DNA of 42,886 nucleotides, taken from contig JAFXYZ010000014.1 in the NCBI GenBank assembly GCA_017541465.1, positions 1 to 42,886 on the forward strand, given 5' to 3'. The stretch comes from a bacterium. Its GTDB lineage: Bacteria; Cyanobacteriota; Vampirovibrionia; Gastranaerophilales; Gastranaerophilaceae. The stretch's first letter is position 1. The number at the start of each line of letters is the position of its first letter. The position numbers were made by a program, and so were the translations under genes. A model generated the notes under the pieces. That model saw only the letters and a program-made list of their open reading frames with translations, was not told the DNA's origin and searched no databases. Below, piece by piece: positions 14,686 through 21,367 of the stretch.

Positions 14686-15363
14686 TTATAAATCAACATT
14701 TCTTTCGTCAAATTTTTCAATCTCCGTTTTTTCAATTTTTTTAAAAATAAGAATTGAAGAAAGCTGTTTTTTTATGTCATCTGTAACTTTAGTATAATCA
14801 AAAAACTCCTCGGAGTTTTTAAACCCTCCGATTTCATCTCGTCTTTTTATTATCCTTTTGGCGTAGATGATGTTTATTCCGGGAAGTTCTCTCAGTTCTT
14901 TTTCAGAGCAGTTGTTTATATCCGTTAATTTTTTTATTTGTCTTTCATCATAAACTATTTGTTCTTTTATTCTTATTCTCAATTCGTTTTCAAATATATT
15001 TTTGATAGAATCGTAATTGCTGTAATAAATAAACGAATTGCAGAGTCTATCCCAAACCTCTCCCGTTCGTTTATCGCTTATATATGTGAAAGTTCGGTGT
15101 TTGAGTGCGGGATTTTTTTCAATAACGTAAATCATATCGGCACTTTGAGATAATAGGATTTTGCAATAACCATTTTCGAGTGACATTTTTTTTCTTAATG
15201 CTACTCTTTGTAATTTCTGTTGCTTTTCTTTTTCTATTTCTGTCTGCGAAATGTTTGATCTTAAATCAGTTATATATATGTAATTTCGATTTAAGTCAAT
15301 AATAATTAGACTAAACAAAAAAATAAATAATATTGACGCTATAAAAATAAATACAAAATCCAT
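14686..15363 (-). CDS. Membrane-anchored HhH (ComEA-type) protein, array member 3
   Basis: A 225-residue protein with an N-terminal membrane helix (residues 3-22: FVFIFIASILFIFLFSLII), a charged linker, and a middle domain (65-140) of the second subtype (YCKILLSQSADMIYVIEKN, SNYDSIKNIF), which members 4 and 5 share. HhH region 147-205: TDINNCSEKELRELPGI, then YAKRIIKRRDEIGGF. It ends DERNVDL. The start is ATG, only 1 bp after the stop of member 4, so translation is probably coupled. The HhH DNA sequence is almost the same as in member 4, pointing to recent duplication or gene conversion. Confidence 0.82.
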   Translation of the reverse strand: MDFVFIFIASILFIFLFSLIIIDLNRNYIYITDLRSNISQTEIEKEKQQKLQRVALRKKMSLENGYCKILLSQSADMIYVIEKNPALKHRTFTYISDKRTGEVWDRLCNSFIYYSNYDSIKNIFENELRIRIKEQIVYDERQIKKLTDINNCSEKELRELPGINIIYAKRIIKRRDEIGGFKNSEEFFDYTKVTDDIKKQLSSILIFKKIEKTEIEKFDERNVDL

Positions 15364-15364
15364 T

Positions 15365-16060
15365 TTAAATATCTATGATTCTTTCTTTTGTCTTTTGTGT
15401 TTTCTTTTCAACTTTGAACTTATTGCAGCAGATAAGTTTTGTCAGTTTTTTTCGGATTCTATCTGTTACTTTAATATAATCGAAAAATTCTTTGGAATCT
15501 TTAAATCCGCCGATTTCTTCTCGTCTTTTTATTATCCTTTTGGCGTAGATGATGTTTATTCCGGGAAGTTCGCTCAGTTCTTTTTCAGAGCAGTTGTTTA
15601 TGTCCGTATAATTTTTCGGTTTGAACTTGTTTTTGTCACTATAGATGACCCGTTCTCTGACTTTAGTTTTGAAATCTTGTGTAAAAATCATTTTTACGAA
15701 ATTATAATTACTTGAAGAATCAAATAAATAAGAAAGTGTATTCCAAATCATAGGTATTTTATCTTCTGCGAAGCAGGTAAAGGCATGATATTTTGGTTCT
15801 TCAGTTTTTTCAATAACGGTAATTATATCTCCCTCATTAGATAATCTTATATAACAAAAATCGTTATCAAAATATTGGTTTTGTTTAGCGGCTTTTCTTA
15901 CTGCTTCTTTTTGTTTTCTTATCCTTTGTACTCTTTCACTTTTGTATGCATTAAAGACAATATGATTGGCATTGTACTGTTTTGAGAGACTGTCAGATAA
16001 AACAATCAAAATAAGAAGTAAAATTATCGGTAAAAATGCTATAATATATATTGTGAACAA
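15365..16060 (-). CDS. Membrane-anchored HhH (ComEA-type) protein, array member 4
   Basis: A 231-residue protein: membrane helix 3-21 (TIYIIAFLPIILLLILIVL), a basic linker, middle domain of the second subtype (65-140: FCYIRLSNEGDIITVIEK, SSNYNFVKMIF), and HhH region 152-210 (TDINNCSEKELSELPGI, then YAKRIIKRREEIGGF). It ends KERIIDI. The start appears to be TTG (16060) behind an A/G-rich stretch without a clear ribosome binding site. It ends one base before member 3 begins. Confidence 0.8.
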   Translation of the reverse strand: MFTIYIIAFLPIILLLILIVLSDSLSKQYNANHIVFNAYKSERVQRIRKQKEAVRKAAKQNQYFDNDFCYIRLSNEGDIITVIEKTEEPKYHAFTCFAEDKIPMIWNTLSYLFDSSSNYNFVKMIFTQDFKTKVRERVIYSDKNKFKPKNYTDINNCSEKELSELPGINIIYAKRIIKRREEIGGFKDSKEFFDYIKVTDRIRKKLTKLICCNKFKVEKKTQKTKERIIDI

Positions 16061-16080
16061 AATTTTCTTTCTTTTTCTTT

Positions 16081-16719
16081 CTACAAATCGAGGTTTCTTT
16101 CGTCAAATTTTTCTGATTTTACTTGTTCCGTTTTTCCCAAAATTAGAAATGGAGTCAGTTCGTTTTTGATGATTTCTGTCAGTTGGAGAAATTCAAATAG
16201 TTCTTCTTTGTCCTTGAAACCACCGATTTCTTCCCTTCTTTTTATTATCTTTTTAGTAAGAATAATGTTTATCCCGGGGAGTGCCCTCAGCTCTTTTTCC
16301 GTACAGCTGTTTATATCGAGCAGTTTTTTAGAGGATATTATTTCTTCTTTTACCTGCACTTTATAATTGTTATTAATCTTATTTTTTATATAATCATAAT
16401 CTGTAACATCAATGAAAAAGTCATTTATAAAATTCCATACTTTAGGAGTATTTGTATCGCTGACATAACGGAATGTGCGGTATTCCCTGCTTATATTGAT
16501 TTCCGTGACTTTAATTGTATGGTTGTCTTTTGTCCTTTGGACAACACAATATTTATTCCTGATTAAAAATTCTTTCCTGTTTTTTTCTTTATTATCTCTC
16601 TTTCTTATAATTTCATTTTGAAACCAGTTTGCTTCCAGTCGTATATAAATGAAATATAATAAGAAAAAGATTATTATCGGAGAAACAACGGATAATATAT
16701 AAAAAGTAACACTATTCAT
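16081..16719 (-). CDS. Membrane-anchored HhH (ComEA-type) protein, array member 5
   Basis: A 212-residue protein: membrane helix about 5-27 (SVVSPIIIFFLLYFIYI), middle domain of the second subtype (55-125: YCVVQRTKDNHTIKVTEI, TDYDYIKNKI) and HhH region 135-192 (LDINSCTEKELRALPGI, then ILTKKIIKRREEIGGF). It ends DERNLDL. ATG start with an AAGGCAGG ribosome binding site. The gap to member 4 is 20 bp. Thr replaces the Ala that usually starts the second helix of the motif (LTKK instead of LAKK), as also in the copy at 17567. Confidence 0.82.
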   Translation of the reverse strand: MNSVTFYILSVVSPIIIFFLLYFIYIRLEANWFQNEIIRKRDNKEKNRKEFLIRNKYCVVQRTKDNHTIKVTEINISREYRTFRYVSDTNTPKVWNFINDFFIDVTDYDYIKNKINNNYKVQVKEEIISSKKLLDINSCTEKELRALPGINIILTKKIIKRREEIGGFKDKEELFEFLQLTEIIKNELTPFLILGKTEQVKSEKFDERNLDL

Positions 16720-16736
16720 CTGATTGCCTGCCTTCT

Positions 16737-17000
16737 CTATATATCCAGATTTCTTTCGTCGGATTTTTTGTTCTTCTTCTTTTCCATTTCTTTGAAGATG
16801 ATAACAGGAAAAAGTTGTTTTTGTATGTCATCTGTAACTTTAGTATAGTTAACAAACTCATTAAAGTTTTTAAATCCCCCGGTTTCTTCTCTTCTTTTTA
16901 TTATTTTTTTAGCAAGAATAATATTTATTCCGGGGAGTTCTTTTAATTCCTCTTCACTTGCCGAGTTTATATCAATTTTGGGCGAATTGCTTTTTTCCAT
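16737..17000 (-). CDS. HhH C-terminal half of a frameshifted array member (member 6b)
   Basis: An 87-residue ORF holding only the HhH region (IDINSASEEELKELPGI, then ILAKKIIKRREETGGF) and the common tail DERNLDI. It overlaps the 3' end of the ORF at 16967, which holds only the membrane and middle domains. Adding one base to the A6 run (16991-16996) would join both into a protein of about 253 residues with the same architecture as the other members. The ATG at 17000 has an AAGGAGG sequence, but only one or two bases away, so independent initiation is possible but not ideal. Either a broken gene, a slippage-controlled gene, or a sequencing error. Confidence 0.75.
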   Translation of the reverse strand: MEKSNSPKIDINSASEEELKELPGINIILAKKIIKRREETGGFKNFNEFVNYTKVTDDIQKQLFPVIIFKEMEKKKNKKSDERNLDI

Positions 17001-17500
17001 TCCTCCTTCTTATTAATAGTAGAACCCTCTACTGATATTTGATTATTGATAAAGTAGTTATAAATATTTCCATATGTTGTTTTTCGGTTAAAGGTTCGGA
17101 CAAGATAATTGATGAAATTAGCTCTTTGTTCCTTTGTCATATCTTTTGTTTTGATAGATGTGATATTAAGTGAATAGTCAAGAATTCTGACTTCTATTTC
17201 TTCTTCAACATATATACAGCAATTTTTGTTTTTAAGTACTTTGCAGTTTCTTTCAGAATCTATGGATACAAATTTTCTTAAACTGCCCGGCACGATTTTT
17301 AAATCCTTTGCAAATATTCCTATTATGGCTCGTTCGATACGTTGTGGTGTACCCTCTAAAAAATAGAATGAAATAATTACAAGCGGGATGAGAATCAATG
17401 CAACAACAATATTGTTTGTTAATGCTAATAAACAGAAAGTTACAAGAATTATTAATAACACAAATATTAATTGTATAATTGTTTCAATCAATATGCCCAT
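16967..17500 (-). CDS. Membrane and middle-domain half of a frameshifted array member (member 6a)
   Basis: A 177-residue ORF with two membrane helices (about 7-27 and 30-48, where other members have one or less) and a middle domain of the first subtype (85-150: NKNCCIYVEEEIEVRILDY, KTTYGNIYNYF). It then runs out of frame after EEWKK and stops at AIRPKLI, without HhH region or common tail. The HhH half follows in the -1 frame at 16737. The ribosome binding site is weak. Upstream (17515-17565) is the intergenic element also found before the gene at 17567. Confidence 0.72.
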   Translation of the reverse strand: MGILIETIIQLIFVLLIILVTFCLLALTNNIVVALILIPLVIISFYFLEGTPQRIERAIIGIFAKDLKIVPGSLRKFVSIDSERNCKVLKNKNCCIYVEEEIEVRILDYSLNITSIKTKDMTKEQRANFINYLVRTFNRKTTYGNIYNYFINNQISVEGSTINKKEEWKKAIRPKLI

Positions 17501-17514
17501 TTATAATAAAATCT

Positions 17515-17565
17515 TTCACTAATCTCTGTTTTTTTTGTCGGTTGATTTCTTTTGAACTTTAATTT
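17515..17565 (-). repeat. Duplicated intergenic element before an HhH gene, copy 1
   Basis: It shares TTCACTAA-CTCT, TGTCGGTTGA and AACTTTAATT in the same order and similar spacing with 18272-18320. A weaker version lies at 13924-13984. All three are immediately upstream of genes of the HhH array. Confidence 0.55.
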
Positions 17566-17566
17566 C

Positions 17567-18253
17567 CTAAAAATCAATTTCTCTTTCTTCTTTTTTCTGT
17601 ATCTTTTTGTTTCCTTTATACGGTTGAACGCAAATAGTTTTTAAAAGCCTGCTTTGAATTTTGGGTGATACCCTGATAAAATTCAAAAAATCACTGAGGC
17701 TTTCAAATCCTCCGATTTCTTCCCTTCTTTTTATTATTTTTTTTGTAAGAATAATATTTATTCCGGGAAGTGCTTTTAATTCTTCTTCATTAGCCGAGTT
17801 TATATCGGTTTTTGTTTCCTCCTTTTTTGTTTCTTGCGGGACATATAAGGTATCATCTCTTATAAGTGTTATATTCCTGCCCTTCAGAAAATCATGGATA
17901 TTTTCATAAGTCGTATTCTCGTTAAAAATCAAACAAAGAAAATTTTTAAGGTCTGTTTTTTGTTGTTGTGTTATTCCCTTCGTTTTGACGGCTCTTATTT
18001 CTGTTGTAAAATTATAGTTTTTGAGTTCAATTTCCCTGTCAAGTAATACACAGCAGTTCAGGTTCTCAAATTTAAGGCATTTTCTTTTGGGGTGATTTGA
18101 TATATACCTGTGAAGGTAGATGGGAACACTGATTATATTCCACCCTTGTCCCAGCAATGATAGTCGCCCTATCATGTTTGTGATCAGACCTAATGCCCCA
18201 ATAAATATGCAGACAAGTATAATACCTAATACATATTGAAAAACAAATTCCAT
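17567..18253 (-). CDS. Membrane-anchored HhH (ComEA-type) protein, array member 7 (first in operon)
   Basis: A 228-residue protein: membrane helix about 6-27 (QYVLGIILVCIFIGALGLI), middle domain of the first subtype (58-130: KFENLNCCVLLDREIELKNY, TTYENIHDFL), a short charged linker and HhH region 150-207 (DINSANEEELKALPGI, then ILTKKIIKRREEIGGF). It ends EEREIDF. The ATG has no clear Shine-Dalgarno sequence. It is the promoter-proximal gene of the block; all further genes down to 10171 run in the same direction with gaps of 1-69 bp or overlap. Confidence 0.82.
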   Translation of the reverse strand: MEFVFQYVLGIILVCIFIGALGLITNMIGRLSLLGQGWNIISVPIYLHRYISNHPKRKCLKFENLNCCVLLDREIELKNYNFTTEIRAVKTKGITQQQKTDLKNFLCLIFNENTTYENIHDFLKGRNITLIRDDTLYVPQETKKEETKTDINSANEEELKALPGINIILTKKIIKRREEIGGFESLSDFLNFIRVSPKIQSRLLKTICVQPYKGNKKIQKKEEREIDF

Positions 18254-18271
18254 TTAAAATTTAATCTTTTC

Positions 18272-18320
18272 TTCACTAACCTCTCTTTTATTGTCGGTTG
18301 AAATATCAATAACTTTAATT
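18272..18320 (-). promoter_or_regulatory. Intergenic element before the HhH operon, copy 2
   Basis: The same ordered blocks as at 17515-17565 (TTCACTAA-CTCT, TGTCGGTTGA, AACTTTAATT on the plus strand). It is the only place where a promoter for the whole minus-strand block can lie, because the terminator of the preceding gene ends just upstream. No convincing -35/-10 pair could be fixed. Confidence 0.4.
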
Positions 18321-18321
18321 A

Positions 18322-18353
18322 CAAAAAAAAACCGCCGATTTTTGTGTGGCAGT
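18322..18353 (-). terminator. Terminator of the gene at 18383
   Basis: On the minus strand ACTGCC and GGCGGT form a 6-bp stem (one G-T pair) with an 11-base loop, followed by T8. It separates the unknown gene at 18383 from the HhH operon. Confidence 0.65.
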
Positions 18354-18382
18354 CTTTTTATTATTAAAAACTCTTATATTAT

Positions 18383-18856
18383 TTAAACTCCGGGCGGCAG
18401 AAGCGGTCTTGGTGCTCCAGCACCCTGATAGATAATATCGGGCGCTTTATGTACCTTTTCTTTTAAATCGCTGTCGGCTGCTTTTTTAACCTTTTGCCAG
18501 AATTTTGAAACACCCTTCTTTGCTTTTGGAATATTGTCGTTTACCCATTTTTCGGTATTAGCCTTCATTGGCTTGAAAATTCTGCCTGCTCTGTCTTTTA
18601 CCGATTTTGCAGCTTCCGAGAAATTCGGCATCTTCTCTGAGAAAAATTTCTTAACAGGTGTCAGAGCTTTTCCTAACGGCTTTCTGAAGGCAATAGCCGC
18701 AGCAATTGCGGTCAAAGCAAGTGCGACTTTTCCCACATTCTTTTTATTTTGTTCCTGTTGCTGAACAATTCCGTTTACATATTTTCTCTGAAGTCCTGAA
18801 TAAGTTCCTTTTGAAGCATAACTTCTGCCAAAACTCTGTACCCCTGAAACGTTCAT
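18383..18856 (-). CDS. Basic protein of unknown function with one hydrophobic segment
   Basis: A 157-residue, Lys-rich protein. It begins MNVSGVQSFGRSYASKG, without a classical signal peptide. A hydrophobic segment follows at about residues 42-57 (VGKVALALTAIAAAIAF), then a long amphipathic, basic region (KFFSEKMPNFSEAAKSVKDR, KFWQKVKKA) and a Gly/Pro-rich end (GAGAPRPLLPPGV). A good AAGGAAT-type ribosome binding site and its own terminator support a real gene. I do not recognise a family; a small membrane-associated protein is the most that can be said. Confidence 0.6.
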   Translation of the reverse strand: MNVSGVQSFGRSYASKGTYSGLQRKYVNGIVQQQEQNKKNVGKVALALTAIAAAIAFRKPLGKALTPVKKFFSEKMPNFSEAAKSVKDRAGRIFKPMKANTEKWVNDNIPKAKKGVSKFWQKVKKAADSDLKEKVHKAPDIIYQGAGAPRPLLPPGV

Positions 18857-19060
18857 AAAAATATTCCTTTCTTCAATTTCTCCTTAATTTAATAAAAATT
18901 ATTTTTTCTCTCAAATTGACTTTATGGAAAAAACAAATTAAGAAATGTTAAAAAAACAATTTGAGATTTTTCTACTCTGAATATATGATTTTTGCCCAAA
19001 ATGTTTTATTTTTTTTATTTTTTATCCGATTATATATATAAGTGGGTTGCAGGATGAAAA

Positions 19061-20713
19061 ATGACAGAGAAAGATACTGAGAAATCATTGACTACACTGG
19101 TTAAGGCGCAGGAGACACTTGAACTTGCGCGAAAATCTCATGAGAAATTTTTGGTCAGGGGTTCTCAGACCGATCTTGAGCAGGCTATTGATTATTATGT
19201 TGACGTAATAAAAAATGCCCCGACACTCTCAGAACCTTATTACAGGCTTGCAACTCTCTTATGGCAGAATGGTCAGATTAATCTTGATACTGCTATTGAA
19301 CAATGTAAATCCGCAGTCAATTTGTCACCCGATAACCCAAACGCAAGAATATATTCGGGGTATTTCCTCGAACTTGCAAAACAGTATGATGATGCGGAAA
19401 CGGAGTTCAAGGAAGCTATAAAAATTAATCCTTTAAATTCTGCAAGACCGAGAATTTCGCTTGCCGCGATGTTCTTTGAAAAAATGCAAAATGAAGCGCC
19501 ATCTATAAAAGACATTTCTCAGGCGCTTTATTACTTGCTCTCAGGCAGTGCTGCCATGCTTTTTGATAAAAATACGGTCAAAATGCTCTGCACAAGCCTT
19601 AATAAATCTTTTTCAACCGCAGGCTTTAAGGTTATGGGCAATTTGCTCGAAAAGATGAATAATAAAGATTTGGCGGTTAAAACCTATTCAAAAGCCGCAG
19701 AAGAGGTCGGAAGTCCTGATTTCTTCTATCAAAAGATAGGGGATATAAATATCCAAAATGAAGATCCCCAGCTTGCTTATAACTCTTATAAAAAAGCGCT
19801 TGAGCAAAACCCGAATAATAAAGATTTGCTCTATAAAGTTGCAACTATTGCCCAGACCTATTTTGAGAATGAAACGGACTGTGCAATTGACTGCTACACA
19901 AAACTTTTAGAGCTTGAGGATAATAAAGAAAAAATTTATTATGAACTGGGGCATTTGTATTTAGTGAAAAAAGAAGTGATTAACGCAATAAGCGCCTTTA
20001 AACTTGCGCTTGAAATTAATCCTTCAAACCCCTTCTATCATAATGCGCTTGCTTATGCGCTTGTTGATGTTGAACAGTTTGAAGAGGCGGCTGAGCACTA
20101 TCAGTTTGCCATAAACATTAACCCGAACCCCGAATGGACATCTATTGTATGCCAGGCACTCGGGATGCTTAAATTTAAGGTGTTTGATGATGTTAATTCA
20201 GCGATGAACCTCTATCAGTCGGCAATTCTGCTCGATCCCCTCTCTGAAGAGGCCCACATCGGGCTTGGTGATATTTTTGAGGAGGAAGGCGATACAGATT
20301 CCGCGATTAAGGCATATTGCGATGCTATCACAATAAACCCGAAAAATCCAAAGTCGTATAATAAATGCGCGCTTGCTCTCTGGCAGAAGGACTATATTGA
20401 AGAAGCCATTATTGCTTATCATAAGGCTATCGGGTTAGATCCCGAATACAGCGCCGCCTATAATAACCTCGGTGTTATTTATCTTGACGGCATAAGAAAC
20501 TTAAAAGAAGCGAAAAAACTCTTCTCTGAAGCTATCAGAATCGATGGTGAGTACGCAATGGCATATTTTAACCTTGCAAGAGTAGAGCAGGAGCTCGGAA
20601 ACAATATCGAAGCTGCTATAAACTACCAGAAAGCACTTGACTTTAACCCGATTAAAAATGAAATTGACAGAGAGGATATAGTCGCAAGACTTCATTCACT
20701 TTTTGAAGTGTAG
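19061..20713 (+). CDS. Cytoplasmic tetratricopeptide-repeat (TPR) protein
   Basis: A 550-residue protein made of about a dozen 34-residue TPR-like helical pairs, visible from repeated patterns such as AIDYYVDVIKNAPTLSEPYYRLA, A-x-x-x-Y-x-x-A-L-E-x-N-P and AYNNLGVIY. There is no signal peptide, membrane helix or catalytic domain. TPR arrays are protein-protein contact scaffolds; the partner is unknown. The upstream region (18857-19060) is very AT-rich with TATATATATA about 25 bp before an AGGAT ribosome binding site. It converges on rubrerythrin, with the two stop codons directly adjacent. Confidence 0.85.
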   Translation: MTEKDTEKSLTTLVKAQETLELARKSHEKFLVRGSQTDLEQAIDYYVDVIKNAPTLSEPYYRLATLLWQNGQINLDTAIEQCKSAVNLSPDNPNARIYSGYFLELAKQYDDAETEFKEAIKINPLNSARPRISLAAMFFEKMQNEAPSIKDISQALYYLLSGSAAMLFDKNTVKMLCTSLNKSFSTAGFKVMGNLLEKMNNKDLAVKTYSKAAEEVGSPDFFYQKIGDINIQNEDPQLAYNSYKKALEQNPNNKDLLYKVATIAQTYFENETDCAIDCYTKLLELEDNKEKIYYELGHLYLVKKEVINAISAFKLALEINPSNPFYHNALAYALVDVEQFEEAAEHYQFAININPNPEWTSIVCQALGMLKFKVFDDVNSAMNLYQSAILLDPLSEEAHIGLGDIFEEEGDTDSAIKAYCDAITINPKNPKSYNKCALALWQKDYIEEAIIAYHKAIGLDPEYSAAYNNLGVIYLDGIRNLKEAKKLFSEAIRIDGEYAMAYFNLARVEQELGNNIEAAINYQKALDFNPIKNEIDREDIVARLHSLFEV

Positions 20714-21295
20714 TTATTCACAAAACACTTCAAAATATCCTATGTCGTGGTGGCAGACGGGACACTGCACTTCGGGGCTTTTGCCTTCGGTTATGTATCC
20801 GCACTTTGCGCATATCCATTTTGTTTGCTCTCTTTTGAGAAACACTCTGTTTTCTTCTATCTGCTCGGCTAAATTCTGAAAAATTTCCATGTGATGATGT
20901 TCTATTTTGCTTATTAAATCAAAGGTTTTCGCTATTTCTTTAAACCCCTCTTTTTCTGCGGTTTCAGAGAATAAGGGATATAAAAACTCGGCTTCTTCTC
21001 TTTCGCCTTCGCCCGCGCAGATAAGGTTTTCCTTTGTTGAACCGAGGCACGAGGGGAAATTGAGGTAAGGGTAATTGACAAGGTTTACGTCTTCACCGTC
21101 TAAAAATTTATAGAAGATTTTCGCGTGCTCCCTCTCATTTTCCGCTATCTTTAAAAATAAAGATGATATTTGTTCGTAGCCTCCTTTTTTTGCTTCAGCG
21201 GAAAAGATGGTGTAGCGGTTTCTTGCCATAGATTCCCCTTCAAAGGCTCTCATTAAATTGCTTCTTGTCTGCGTGTCTTTTAAATTCTCAGTCAT
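20714..21295 (-). CDS. rbr: Rubrerythrin
   Basis: A 193-residue protein. The N-terminal four-helix domain has the ExxxR/H diiron pattern (AFEGESMARNRYTIF, ENEREHAKIF, EREEAEFLYPLF, ISKIEHHHMEIF). The C-terminal rubredoxin-like domain has C-x2-C (ICAKCGY) and C-x2-C (CPVCHHD) for one iron. Known role: reduction of hydrogen peroxide in anaerobes, using electrons from NADH through rubredoxin-type carriers. A strong AAGGAGG ribosome binding site precedes the ATG. It suggests an anaerobic host that meets oxygen. Confidence 0.95.
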   Translation of the reverse strand: MTENLKDTQTRSNLMRAFEGESMARNRYTIFSAEAKKGGYEQISSLFLKIAENEREHAKIFYKFLDGEDVNLVNYPYLNFPSCLGSTKENLICAGEGEREEAEFLYPLFSETAEKEGFKEIAKTFDLISKIEHHHMEIFQNLAEQIEENRVFLKREQTKWICAKCGYITEGKSPEVQCPVCHHDIGYFEVFCE

Positions 21296-21367
21296 TTTAT
21301 CCTCCTTTTGTTTTGAGAATAAAATGAACAGTTTTCTTTTTAATTATCCTTTTGGGTATTTGTTTTG

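Noticed and set aside
13211-18253. HhH genes as simple ComEA competence genes
   Set aside because: Seven paralogues with an additional middle domain and a common tail, no ComEC or other competence gene nearby, and LPGIN or LSGI instead of LPGIG in the hairpin.
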